Shown: positions 39,136 to 46,779 of the stretch, piece after piece
How positions within the stretch are numbered: the first letter of the stretch is position 1
How the letters are laid out: every line of letters begins with the position of its first letter
Assembly (NCBI RefSeq): GCF_002904335.1
Contig: NZ_PPHF01000027.1
Location: 1 to 64,000 of the forward strand
DNA from: Amycolatopsis sp. CA-126428
GTDB lineage: Bacteria > Actinomycetota > Actinomycetes > Mycobacteriales > Pseudonocardiaceae
Length of the DNA: 64,000 nt
Direction of reading: 5' to 3'
Notes under the pieces: generated by a model
What the model saw: the letters and a program-made list of their open reading frames with translations, nothing else
The model's database searches: none
What the model was told of the DNA's origin: nothing
Program-made: the position numbers and the translations under genes

Positions 39136-39765
39136 TCAGTTCCCGCCGGCGATGAACCCGCGGACGGAGTTCGCGACGAGCTCCACGGCGATGGCCGCGA
39201 GCAGCAGGCCGGCCACCTTCGCCAGCAGCGTGATGCCGCTTTCCTTGATCAGCCGGATGACGAGACCGGAGTACCGCATGCAGAGGTAGATGACGAAGTG
39301 GGTGGTGACGATCGCGAGCGCCAGGGCGATGTACGCGCCGATGTGGCCGTCGGCCTGCCGGACGAACACGATCGTCGCGGCGATCGCGCCGGGCCCGGCC
39401 AGCAGCGGGGTGCCGAGCGGCACGAGGGCGACGTTGACGTCCTCGGCCGCCGCCTCGGGCTCGTGGCCGTTGCTGGTGAGCAGCTGCAGGGCGATCAGCA
39501 GGAGCAGCAGCCCGCCCGCGCCCTGCAGCGCGGGGATGCCGATGCCGAGGTAGGCCAGGATCGCCTGGCCCGCGACCGCGAACAGGCTGATGACCAGCAG
39601 GGACACCAGGACGGCCTGCCGGGCGGCGCGCGCCCGGGTCGCCACCGGCTTGCGGCCGACGAGGCTGAGGAACACCGGCACCGTGCCGGGCGGGTCCATG
39701 ATGACGATCAGGGTGATCGTCGCACTCATGAAGAGCTTCGCGTCGAAGACGTCGGCGAGCGCCAT
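39136..39765 (-). CDS. MarC-family integral membrane protein
   Basis: 209 residues with about six membrane segments. The MarC family pattern is clear: TLIVIMDPPGTVPVFLSLV near the N-terminus, QGAGGLLLLLIALQLL, and PLGTPLLAGPGAIAATIVF. Despite its old name this family is not proven to confer multidrug resistance, and its transport role is unresolved. Its ATG is 1 bp after the stop of the PHP phosphoesterase gene, so the two form an operon. Confidence 0.9.
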   Translation of the reverse strand: MALADVFDAKLFMSATITLIVIMDPPGTVPVFLSLVGRKPVATRARAARQAVLVSLLVISLFAVAGQAILAYLGIGIPALQGAGGLLLLLIALQLLTSNGHEPEAAAEDVNVALVPLGTPLLAGPGAIAATIVFVRQADGHIGAYIALALAIVTTHFVIYLCMRYSGLVIRLIKESGITLLAKVAGLLLAAIAVELVANSVRGFIAGGN

Positions 39766-39766
39766 G

Positions 39767-40639
39767 TCAGCCCTTCACGACCTGGAACCCCGTGGCGCGT
39801 GAAGCGAGCTCCTCGAACTGCCCGGGGTCGGTGGTGCACTCGCCGAGCGCGATCGTCTTGTTGGTGCCGTGGTAGTCGCTGGACCCGGTGAAGACGAGCC
39901 CGAGCTCGCCGGCCAGCTCGCGGGTGCGGGCCCGCGTCGGCGCGTCGTGGTTGGGGTGGTCGGCCTCGACGCCGGTGAGCCCGCGCGCGGCCAGCCCGGC
40001 GAGGGTGTCCTCGCTGATGGTGGCGCCGCGGCTGAAGGCGAAGGGGTGCGCGACGACCGTGACGCCGCCGGCCGCGGCGATCATGTCGATGGCCTCTTCG
40101 ACCGGCGTGTCGCGCCGGGCGACGTAGTAGCCGCGGCGGGGGCTGAGGTAGTCGGCGAAGGCCTCGTCGACGGACTTGACCAGCCCGGCCCGGACCAGCG
40201 CCTGGGCCAGGTGGGGGCGCCCGGGCGGGGAGTCCTCGGGCAGCAGGCCGAAGATCTCGTCAATGTCGATCGGGAGGCCATCGGCGGCCATCCGCTCGGC
40301 CATCCGCCGCAGCCGCGTGCGGCGCTCGAGCCGCAGCCGGGTCTGCTCGGTGACGACGGGCTCGGACGTCGGGTCGAAGAGGTAGGCGAGCAGGTGGACG
40401 CTGATTTGCCGGCCGGTCTCGGGGTCGATCGACACCGTGGAGAGCTCGGCGCCGGGGACCAGCGTCAGGCCTGGTGACACCGCTTCGGAAGCGGGCGCCC
40501 AGCCCGCGGTGGTGTCGTGGTCGGTGATCGCGACGACGTCGAGCCCGGCTTTCGCGGCCGCGGCGACGAGCCCGGCCGGCGTGTCGGTGCCGTCGGAAGC
40601 GGTGGAGTGGGCGTGCAGGTCGATGCGCATCGTGTCCAT
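39767..40639 (-). CDS. PHP-domain metal phosphoesterase (RNase AM/TrpH-like)
   Basis: 290 residues if the ATG at 40639 is used, or 287 from the ATG at 40630. PHP metal-binding motifs: DLHAHSTASDG, AITDHDTTAGW, GAELS, VVAHPF, VEADHPNHD and GSSDYHG. These match the YciV/TrpH branch, whose characterised member is a 5'-3' exonuclease acting on rRNA precursors and pAp-type substrates. Cytosolic. It is co-transcribed with marC (1-bp spacing). Confidence 0.9.
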   Translation of the reverse strand: MDTMRIDLHAHSTASDGTDTPAGLVAAAAKAGLDVVAITDHDTTAGWAPASEAVSPGLTLVPGAELSTVSIDPETGRQISVHLLAYLFDPTSEPVVTEQTRLRLERRTRLRRMAERMAADGLPIDIDEIFGLLPEDSPPGRPHLAQALVRAGLVKSVDEAFADYLSPRRGYYVARRDTPVEEAIDMIAAAGGVTVVAHPFAFSRGATISEDTLAGLAARGLTGVEADHPNHDAPTRARTRELAGELGLVFTGSSDYHGTNKTIALGECTTDPGQFEELASRATGFQVVKG

Positions 40640-40688
40640 TGTCGACGATGCGGTGCGTCACACTGCGGCCGGGACACCCCGGCGCACG

Positions 40689-41249
40689 TCACCCGACCGG
40701 CTTCTTGCCCCGGGCGGCCCGCTGGGCCTTGATCATGGAGAAGCGTTCGGCCTGCTTCTGCTTGTCACCGAAGACCAGCTCGGAGATCGTGTCGTAGAAC
40801 TCTTCGGGCCGCGGCAGGAAGTCGATCTTGTTCAGCGCCTGGATCTGACCGGCCGACTCGACCACCATCGTGCCGTAGCCCATCATGCGGCCGGTGGCCG
40901 TGCGGACGTAGCTGAGGTCGGTGACCTTGCTGATCGGCATCATCAGCACCTTGGTGGTGAACACGCCGGTGGTCATGACGAACCGCTTGTCGGTGACCAC
41001 CAGGCGCTCGACCCACCACTCCATCACCACGTAGGCGAACCGCAGCACGACGAGCAGCGCCACGTACCAGAGGATGTTCTGGCCGATGTACAGCGCCGGT
41101 GGCAGCAGGTAGGACACCAGCACGCAGACGGCCAGCAGCGCGGCCGCCTCGAAGGTGTCCCAGAGCAGCACCGCCCAGTGGCGGCGGATCCGGATGACCC
41201 GCCGCTCGGTGTCGAGGAGGTACTCGTCGGGGTCGCGTGGCGCGAACAT
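40689..41249 (-). CDS. bacterial PH-domain (bPH2/YdbS-like) membrane protein
   Basis: 186 residues. Two adjacent membrane segments (LLWDTFEAAALLAVCVLVSYL and ILWYVALLVVLRFAYVV, about 27-80) are followed by a PH-like domain with the typical WWVERLVVTDKRFVMTTGVFTTKVLMMPISKVTDLSY and TMVVESAGQ. The C-terminus is basic. Such proteins are thought to organise membrane components; no enzymatic role is known. A small membrane-protein gene ends 20 bp upstream on the same strand. Confidence 0.85.
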   Translation of the reverse strand: MFAPRDPDEYLLDTERRVIRIRRHWAVLLWDTFEAAALLAVCVLVSYLLPPALYIGQNILWYVALLVVLRFAYVVMEWWVERLVVTDKRFVMTTGVFTTKVLMMPISKVTDLSYVRTATGRMMGYGTMVVESAGQIQALNKIDFLPRPEEFYDTISELVFGDKQKQAERFSMIKAQRAARGKKPVG

Positions 41250-41269
41250 GGTTCGAGGGTAGCCCCCGA

Positions 41270-41434
41270 TCAGCCCTTGAACACGTTGCTGACGAAGGTG
41301 ATCACCGATTCGGCCGAGCTGCGGAGGAATTCGATGATGTTGCCGACGAGGCCGGCGGCCTGCCCAGGCTGGGCGATGACGAAGAACAGCACCAACGCGA
41401 TACCGGCGAGGCCCGCAATCTTCTTCACGTTCAC
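41270..41434 (-). CDS. small membrane protein, 54 residues
   Basis: An open frame from a GTG at 41434 (or a TTG at 41443) ending in TGA at 41272-41270 encodes VNVKKIAGLAGIALVLFFVI followed by a mostly hydrophobic sequence ending NVFKG. G/C third-position bias is strong and one long hydrophobic segment is present. It precedes the PH-domain gene with a 20-bp gap and is probably co-transcribed. Function unknown; the start codon is uncertain. Confidence 0.65.
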   Translation of the reverse strand: MNVKKIAGLAGIALVLFFVIAQPGQAAGLVGNIIEFLRSSAESVITFVSNVFKG

Positions 41435-41630
41435 CGCGATCAAATCCCGTCTCTTACGGTGACACCGGACAACTGCAGAGAACTTGACTTTTTACGTTGT
41501 ACCGCACTGAACAGGCGCAGGGGAGGAAAGTCCCGCGCTTGGGTCAGCACGCGGTCCGAAGTGTACCGTATGGCTACTCTCCGTGTACAGGACATCGGTT
41601 TTCAACTCGGTCACGTCTACCCTTCGGGAC

Positions 41631-42044
41631 ATGGAGAGCCTTCCCGGCACCACAATCCGCTGCGTCGGCGGGGTCGTGTTCGACCCGCAGGGCCGGTTGC
41701 TGCTCATCCGGCGCTTGAACAACCCCGGTTCGGGGCAATGGTCGCTGCCGGGTGGCCGAGTCGAACCGGGCGAAACGGACAAAGAGGCTGTGGTCCGGGA
41801 GCTTTCCGAGGAGACCGGGCTGGACGTGATTCCCGGCACACTGGTCGGCGCGGTGCGGCGGGGGCCGTACGAGATCTTCGACTACGCCTGCGAGGTCGAG
41901 GGCGGCGTTCTCACGGCCGGTGACGACGCATCGGAGGCACGTTGGTCCGATGCGGCAGACCTTGCCGCGCTGGAGGCCGCCGGAGCGCTCGTCGACCTCC
42001 TCTACGTCACGCTCCGCGACTGGAATGCCCTCCCGGCCGCCTGA
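41631..42044 (+). CDS. Nudix hydrolase
   Basis: 137 residues from the ATG at 41631. The Nudix box is intact: G-G-R-V-E-P-G-E-T then REL-SEETG, matching GX5EX7REUXEEXGU. It is preceded by VGGVVFDPQGRLLLIRR and SGQWSLPGG. It would hydrolyse nucleoside diphosphate derivatives such as oxidised nucleotides or ADP-ribose; the substrate is not evident. A TACCCT hexamer ending seven bases before the ATG and the lack of a ribosome-binding site suggest a leaderless message. The longer open frame upstream (from 41583) is less likely translated. Confidence 0.85.
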   Translation: MESLPGTTIRCVGGVVFDPQGRLLLIRRLNNPGSGQWSLPGGRVEPGETDKEAVVRELSEETGLDVIPGTLVGAVRRGPYEIFDYACEVEGGVLTAGDDASEARWSDAADLAALEAAGALVDLLYVTLRDWNALPAA

Positions 42045-42045
42045 A

Positions 42046-43140
42046 CTACAGCGGCAGCCAGGTCATCCGCTGCCCGTGCGGCGCGGTCCGCGCCAAGGCG
42101 TGCGCCTCGGCCTTCCCGTCCTCCCACCGCACCACGCCCAGCGTCGCGAGCCCGTCCGCGCCCGAAAGCTCGTCGCGGCCCGGCAGCACGAGCTCCAGCC
42201 CGGCCCCGTAGAACTCCTCCGAAACCCACCACACCGGCCGCGAGGACGCCAGCTCGGCCAACGCCGAGACGAACGCCGCCCGCTTCTCGGCCGGGAAGTA
42301 CCCCAGGGCGTGGCTCGTGAGCACCACCAGCGGGCCGTCCAGCGACGCCGCCGCCGAGGCCAGGTCGTCGACCCCGTCCCCGGCGATCAACCGCGGCCGG
42401 TGCTTCGCCTGCTCGGCCGCCGCGGTGCGCAACAGCCGGATGCGGTCCGGCTGGTCCGCCCAGACGCACGCCTCCAGCCACGCCAGCTCGTCCTCGTCCG
42501 AGAGGTCCACCGGCGCCCGGTCGAGGCCCGCCCGGTCGAGCAGGGCCAGCTTCTTCGGCAGCTTCGGCACCACCGCACACGGCGCCAGGTCGAGCGCGCA
42601 GTGCAAGCCGACCGCCGCCTTGGCCGGCCCCGCCGTCAGCTGGTCGCCGCCGTCGCACTGGTAGCGGTAGCCGAACCGGTCCAGGCCCAGCAGCAAGCCC
42701 GCGCTGCAGCCGACCTCCAGCAGGGAAACCTTCCCGCCCGCTTCCTTCGCCGCCCGCGCCACGCCCGGGTACAGCAGCGCCGCCCGGCGAACCTCGTTGG
42801 TCTGCGTGTAGCGCGCCGAAATCAGCGCCCGGGCCTTCTCGGCCCGCTCCAGCAGGAACGAGCGGAACAGCGGCCAGGTCTCCGAGTCGACGCCGTCGAA
42901 GCCGCCCAGCGACGGGTAGTAGCGCGAGAGCGGGTGGATGGGGTCGGCCTGCACGAGGCGGTGGGCGACCGCCATCAGCAGCGTCCCGCGCACCTCGCCG
43001 TCGCGCGCGACCGACAGCAACCCGGCGACGTCGTCGTCCGCGGCGGCCTGCAGCGCGAGGTGCTCGTACAGCGGCGAGACCCCGCGGGCCTCGACTTCCG
43101 CGAACGTGCGGAGTATTCCCTTGATCCCGTCCAGGTCCAT
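42046..43140 (-). CDS. DUF2332 family protein
   Basis: 364 residues. The DUF2332 pattern is recognised in SPLYEHLALQAAADDDVAGLL, HPLSRYYPSLGG, FLLERAEKARALI-ARYTQTNEVRRAALLYP and LLEVGCSAGLLLGLDRFGYRY. The VSLLEVGCSAG segment resembles the SAM-binding motif I of Rossmann methyltransferases, so a methyltransferase-like role is possible but unproven. It follows the MaoC-like gene by 7 bp on the same strand and converges with the Nudix gene with one base between stops. Confidence 0.82.
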   Translation of the reverse strand: MDLDGIKGILRTFAEVEARGVSPLYEHLALQAAADDDVAGLLSVARDGEVRGTLLMAVAHRLVQADPIHPLSRYYPSLGGFDGVDSETWPLFRSFLLERAEKARALISARYTQTNEVRRAALLYPGVARAAKEAGGKVSLLEVGCSAGLLLGLDRFGYRYQCDGGDQLTAGPAKAAVGLHCALDLAPCAVVPKLPKKLALLDRAGLDRAPVDLSDEDELAWLEACVWADQPDRIRLLRTAAAEQAKHRPRLIAGDGVDDLASAAASLDGPLVVLTSHALGYFPAEKRAAFVSALAELASSRPVWWVSEEFYGAGLELVLPGRDELSGADGLATLGVVRWEDGKAEAHALARTAPHGQRMTWLPL

Positions 43141-43147
43141 CAGAGCC

Positions 43148-43651
43148 TCATTCGTGCGGCACCGGCCGGCCCGGCTGCTCGCCGCCCCGAGTCTCCCCGT
43201 ACGAGCGCTTCGGCACCATCACCTTCCGCCGGAAAGTGCACACGATCAGGCCGTCCTGCTTGTAGCCGCGCGTCTCGACGTACACGACGCCACGGTCGTC
43301 CTTGGACTTCGACGGCGTCTTGTCGAGCACCTCGGTCTCGCCGTAGATCGTGTCGCCGTGGAAGGTCGGCTTGACGTGCTTGAGCGACTCGACCTCGAGG
43401 TTCGCGATGGCCTTGCCGGAGACGTCGGGCACCGACATCCCCAGCAGCAGCGAGTAGACGTAGTTGCCGACCACGACGTTCTTCCCGAAGTCGGTCGTCT
43501 CTTCCGCGTAGTGCGCGTCGAGGTGCAGCGGGTGGTGGTTCATGGTGATCAGGCAGAACAGGTGGTCGTCGTATTCGGTGACCGTTTTGCCCGGCCAGTG
43601 CTTGTAGACCGCACCGACCTCGAACTCCTCGTAGTACCGGCCGAACTGCAC
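43148..43651 (-). CDS. MaoC-like hotdog-fold dehydratase
   Basis: 167 residues from a GTG at 43651 with GGAGAG at good spacing; an in-frame GTG at 43726 lacks a site. The hotdog pattern includes GRYYEEFEVGAVYKHWPGKTVTE and DDHLFCLITMNHHPLHLDAHYA, with the Asp/His hydratase motif region intact, and VGNYVYSLLLGM and GDTIYGETEVLDK. It likely hydrates a CoA thioester (enoyl-CoA or mesaconyl-CoA type). It is divergent from corA, sharing the intergenic leader region, and is co-transcribed with DUF2332. Confidence 0.85.
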   Translation of the reverse strand: MQFGRYYEEFEVGAVYKHWPGKTVTEYDDHLFCLITMNHHPLHLDAHYAEETTDFGKNVVVGNYVYSLLLGMSVPDVSGKAIANLEVESLKHVKPTFHGDTIYGETEVLDKTPSKSKDDRGVVYVETRGYKQDGLIVCTFRRKVMVPKRSYGETRGGEQPGRPVPHE

Positions 43652-43773
43652 TCGTTCTCTCCGTCCCCGTAACGCCGTGTGAGGCTGGTACGACACGCAT
43701 CCGTAGTGAGGAGTACCCTCAACCATCGGTGTTCGCGCGTCAACGCGAGCCCCACCACTGTTGCCGCCCGACC

Positions 43774-43968
43774 GAAGGAGGTGAGGAACTCGATGAGTAG
43801 TGGCGATAGTCCGCTCCCTAGTAGTCCCAGCGTTCCCACCTCACCGGCCGGCCGGCTCATCTCTCGGTAGGCCTTCTCCTCCGGGAACGCTGGTGTGTCG
43901 CCGGGCGGACGCGTTTCCCGCCCCTGGTCCGTCGTCTCGCACGACCACGCACGACACCAGGAGATCCC
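43774..43968 (+). promoter_or_regulatory. structured corA leader with competing helices
   Basis: Between the leader-peptide ribosome-binding site (GGAGGTGAGG) and the corA ATG several helices can form. Helix A pairs GGTGAGG 43780-43786 with 43839-43845, masking that site. Helix B pairs 43827-43837 (in the leader-peptide gene) with 43883-43893, 11 bp perfect; A and B cross, so they exclude one another or make a pseudoknot. Helix D pairs GGGCGG 43903-43908 with 43918-43923. Helix E pairs 43924-43935 with 43951-43960 (10 bp, 2-nt bulge) and covers part of the corA AGGAG. This suggests attenuation or translation-coupled control by Mg2+ or by ribosome stalling. It does not resemble the ykoK M-box. 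Confidence 0.55.
43793..43870 (+). CDS. putative corA leader peptide, 25 residues, Ser/Pro-rich
   Basis: An ATG at 43793 with a strong upstream GGAGGTGAGG opens a 25-codon frame starting MSSGDSPLPSSPSVP and ending RLISR with TAG at 43868-43870. It holds five Pro and eight Ser codons and uses codons otherwise rare in this genome (AGT five times, GAT, CCT). Its second half lies inside helix B of the leader. Pro-rich leader peptides control Mg2+ transporter genes elsewhere (e.g. mgtL), which makes a regulatory role reasonable; direct evidence is lacking. Confidence 0.5.
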   Translation: MSSGDSPLPSSPSVPTSPAGRLISR

Positions 43969-45051
43969 ATGCCTGCCATTCCCTCGCTCGGCGGCCTTCG
44001 CGGCCGCGGCAACAAGAGCGCCGGCCCGGTCCGCCCGATTCCGGTGCCGCTGTCCGCGTACGTCGTCGATTGCGCGGTGTACGTCGGCGGTGAGCGCCTG
44101 CCCGGCCGCTGGACCCACTCCGAGGCGATCAAGGAGGTCCGGAAGCGGCACGAAGGGTTCGTCTGGATCGGCCTGCACGAGCCGGACGCCCAGCAGATCC
44201 AGGGCGTCGCGGACACGTTCGGCCTGCACGAGCTGGCGGTCGAGGACGCGCTCGAAGCGCACCAGCGGCCGAAGCTGGAGCGCTACGACGACACGCTGTT
44301 CCTGGTGGTCAAGACCGTGCGGTACGTCGAGCACGAGTCGCCGACGACGGCGAACGAGATCGTCGAGACCGGCGAGCTGATGGTGTTCCTCGGCCGCGAC
44401 TTCGTGATCACCGTGCGCCACGGGAACCACTCGGGACTGGCGCGGCTGCGCCGCGAACTGGACGAGGACCCGGAGCGGCTGCAGCTGGGCCCGTCCGCGG
44501 TCGTGCACGCGATCACCGACCACGTCGTCGACCACTACCTCGACGTCACGGGCCGGATCGAAAACGACATCGACGTCATGGAGGCGCAGGTCTTCGCGCC
44601 CCGCTCGCAGGTCAGCGCCGAGCAGATCTACCTGATGAAGCGGGAGGTCCTCGAGCTGCGCCGGGCGGTGATGCCGCTGGCCACGCCGATCCAGCGCCTG
44701 GCCGAGGGCTACACGCGGCTGGTGCCGGACGACGTCCGCTCGTACTTCCGCGACGTCGCCGACCACCTCACGACCGTGTCCGAACGGGTCGCGGCGTTCG
44801 ACGAACTGCTGTCCACCCTGGTCGACGCGACCGTCGCGAAGATTTCGCTGCAGCAGAACACCGATATGCGCAAAATCACGTCGTGGGCGGCGATCATCAC
44901 CGTGCCGACGATGATCGCGGGCATCTACGGGATGAACTTCGACTACCTGCCCGAGCTGCACTGGAAGTTCGGGTACCCGCTGGTCATCACCGTGATCCTG
45001 GCGATCTGCCTGTTGCTGTACCGAATATTCCGGAAGAACGGCTGGCTCTAG
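43969..45051 (+). CDS. corA: CorA magnesium/cobalt transporter
   Basis: 360 residues, AGGAG six bases before the ATG. A large N-terminal cytoplasmic domain is followed by two C-terminal membrane segments (WAAIITVPTMIAGIYGMNF and LVITVILAICLLLYRIF) with the diagnostic GMN motif (YGMNF). The protein should form the pentameric Mg2+/Co2+ channel. It is preceded by a structured leader with a short Ser/Pro-rich reading frame. A 38-residue membrane protein is encoded 38 bp downstream. Confidence 0.95.
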   Translation: MPAIPSLGGLRGRGNKSAGPVRPIPVPLSAYVVDCAVYVGGERLPGRWTHSEAIKEVRKRHEGFVWIGLHEPDAQQIQGVADTFGLHELAVEDALEAHQRPKLERYDDTLFLVVKTVRYVEHESPTTANEIVETGELMVFLGRDFVITVRHGNHSGLARLRRELDEDPERLQLGPSAVVHAITDHVVDHYLDVTGRIENDIDVMEAQVFAPRSQVSAEQIYLMKREVLELRRAVMPLATPIQRLAEGYTRLVPDDVRSYFRDVADHLTTVSERVAAFDELLSTLVDATVAKISLQQNTDMRKITSWAAIITVPTMIAGIYGMNFDYLPELHWKFGYPLVITVILAICLLLYRIFRKNGWL

Positions 45052-45089
45052 GTCCCCCTTTCTTTCCCACCGGATTCGGAGAATTCGTG

Positions 45090-45206
45090 ATGCCTCGCAT
45101 GCTGTCCAACTTGAAGTTCTGGGCGCTCGCGCTCAGCCTCGTCTGGATCTTCGTCATCACTTTCGTCATCGTCGCCGACCCGGGGTTCGCGCACGGCATG
45201 AAGTGA
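45090..45206 (+). CDS. small single-pass membrane protein, 38 residues
   Basis: The frame from ATG 45090 (GTG at 45087 also in frame) encodes MPRMLSNLKFWALALSLVWI and ends FAHGMK. A CGGAG site precedes it, and G/C-ending codons dominate. It consists of a short basic head, one hydrophobic helix and a short tail. Its position right after corA and before the phosphoesterase gene suggests co-transcription. It could modulate the transporter, as small proteins do for other Mg2+ transporters, but this is speculation. Confidence 0.6.
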   Translation: MPRMLSNLKFWALALSLVWIFVITFVIVADPGFAHGMK

Positions 45207-45231
45207 CGTCCCGGGGTCGTACCCTGGGTCC

Positions 45232-45882
45232 ATGCCGAAAGCGCTGGTCGTCTCCGACGAGGTCGACGAGCGGTTGTGGACCGACGCGGTCCGCACCGTC
45301 TCCGTCGACCTGGTCATCGCCGCCGGCGACCTGCCCTACGACTACCTGGCGTTCCTGGCGAGCGCGCTCGACGTGCCGTGCGTGTTCGTGCCCGGCAACC
45401 ACGACCCGGACCTGAGCGGCTACACCCGCTACGGCGGGCTGTCCATGAAGGACGGTTTCCCCACATTGTGGCCCGGCCCGGCGGGCGGCATCAACGCCGA
45501 CGGCCGGCTCGTCGACGTCGCCGGGCTCCGGTTCGCCGGGCTCGGCGGCTCGATCCGCTACAACGACGGGCCGAACCAGTGGACGCAGCGCCAGCAGGCG
45601 CGGCGCGCCCGCGGGCTGGTCCGGCGCGCCCGGCTGCGGCGGTGGCGCGACGGGCGGGACGTCGACGTCCTGCTGACCCACTCGCCGCCGCTGGACCTGG
45701 GCGACCGCCCGGACCCGCCGCACCGCGGCTTCAAGTGCCTGCACCCCACGATCGCGGCGCTGCGTCCGAAGTGGCTGCTGCACGGGCACATCCACCCCCA
45801 CGGCGAGCCGGTGCCGGACCGGGTCGTCGGCACGACCCGGATCCGCAACGTGGTGGGCCACCGGATCATGGAGTTCTCATGA
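45232..45882 (+). CDS. calcineurin-like metallophosphoesterase
   Basis: 216 residues. Dimetal motifs: ALVVSDEVD (degenerate first block, lacking the usual DxH), AAGDLPYDYL (GD), VPGNHDPD (GNHD), LLTHSPP and LLHGHIHPHG (GHxH). The N-terminal DxH replaced by DEVDE is noteworthy. The substrate might be a phosphorylated nucleotide or protein. Its last 4 bases overlap the ATG of the ParB/Srx-fold gene, so the two are translationally coupled. Confidence 0.85.
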   Translation: MPKALVVSDEVDERLWTDAVRTVSVDLVIAAGDLPYDYLAFLASALDVPCVFVPGNHDPDLSGYTRYGGLSMKDGFPTLWPGPAGGINADGRLVDVAGLRFAGLGGSIRYNDGPNQWTQRQQARRARGLVRRARLRRWRDGRDVDVLLTHSPPLDLGDRPDPPHRGFKCLHPTIAALRPKWLLHGHIHPHGEPVPDRVVGTTRIRNVVGHRIMEFS

Positions 45883-46718
45883 AAGAGACGGGATTCCCCC
45901 GCGCCGACGCGGAAAACGACTTCCTCCGCGCGCGCCGGAGCCAAGTGCTCTCGCGGCTTTCGACGTGGCTGCGCCGCGAGCCCGACGACGTCAACATCAC
46001 GCTGCCGTTCCACGAGGTGGTGGAGGCGCTCGGCTACCTCGGCGAGCACCGGATCGGGCTGCGGGTGATCAAGCTGGAGTCGATCGTCGGCACGGTCGAC
46101 CGCAGCCGCGACTTCGACCGCCGCTTCCGCCCGACGTCGGCCCGCGTCCGCGAGCGCTGGGAACGCCTGGCCCTGGCCGCCCGCCGCGGCGAGGAGATCC
46201 CGCCGATCGAGGTCTACCGCGTCGGCGAACTGCACTTCATCATCGACGGCCACCACCGCGTGTCGGTCGCGCTCGCGCAGGGACTGTCCACAATAGAGGC
46301 ATTCGTGACGGTGGTCCGCACCAAACTGGACCCGAGCGGCATCCGCCACCGCGGTGACCTGATCGTCAAGGACTACCGGAGGCTGTTCCTGGAGCGCGTG
46401 CCGCTGACCGGCCACGCGCGCGCGTCGGTGATCGTGTCGGACCCGTGGGACTACGCGAAGCTGGGCGAGCACGTGGAGGCCTGGGGTTTCCGGCTGATGC
46501 AGGACGAGGGCAAGTTCAGCGACCGGCCGAGCGTGGCGCAGCGCTGGTTCGAGGAGGAGTTCGTCCCGGTGGTGGGCATGCTGCGCCAGGCGGACCTGAT
46601 CGGCAACCGGACGGACGCCGAGGCGTACATGTGGGTGGCGGCGGAGCGGTACCGGCTGATCCGGACCCACCGCTGGGACGACGACGTGATCGAGAAGCTG
46701 CGGTCGCGGGAGCACTAG
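45879..46718 (+). CDS. ParB/sulfiredoxin-fold protein
   Basis: 279 residues. The central region PPIEVYRVGELHFIIDGHHRVSVALAQGL (about 104-132) carries the ParB/Srx-superfamily motif DGHHR, used in that fold to bind a nucleotide (as in sulfiredoxin, free-serine kinase and SbnI). It has no ParB-type helix-turn-helix, so chromosome partition is unlikely. Conserved acidic and tryptophan-rich C-terminal segments (WFEEEFVPVVGMLRQADLIG; AYMWVAAERYRLIRTHRWDDDV) follow. Overlap with the phosphoesterase gene (ATGA) hints at opposing phosphotransfer and phosphatase reactions; inference only. Confidence 0.78.
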   Translation: MKETGFPRADAENDFLRARRSQVLSRLSTWLRREPDDVNITLPFHEVVEALGYLGEHRIGLRVIKLESIVGTVDRSRDFDRRFRPTSARVRERWERLALAARRGEEIPPIEVYRVGELHFIIDGHHRVSVALAQGLSTIEAFVTVVRTKLDPSGIRHRGDLIVKDYRRLFLERVPLTGHARASVIVSDPWDYAKLGEHVEAWGFRLMQDEGKFSDRPSVAQRWFEEEFVPVVGMLRQADLIGNRTDAEAYMWVAAERYRLIRTHRWDDDVIEKLRSREH

Positions 46719-46779
46719 GCGTGGAGCACCAAAGGGCACCACCTCGACGGGCTACCGCGGCCGCAATGCCAGACACGTC

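Noticed and set aside
43774..43968. ykoK (M-box) magnesium riboswitch
   Set aside because: GGTGAGG is present, but the other conserved M-box segments and loops are not recognisable; the leader-peptide/hairpin model fits better.
45879..46718. Chromosome-partitioning ParB
   Set aside because: It has the DGHHR motif of the ParB/Srx fold but no ParB helix-turn-helix or ParA partner.
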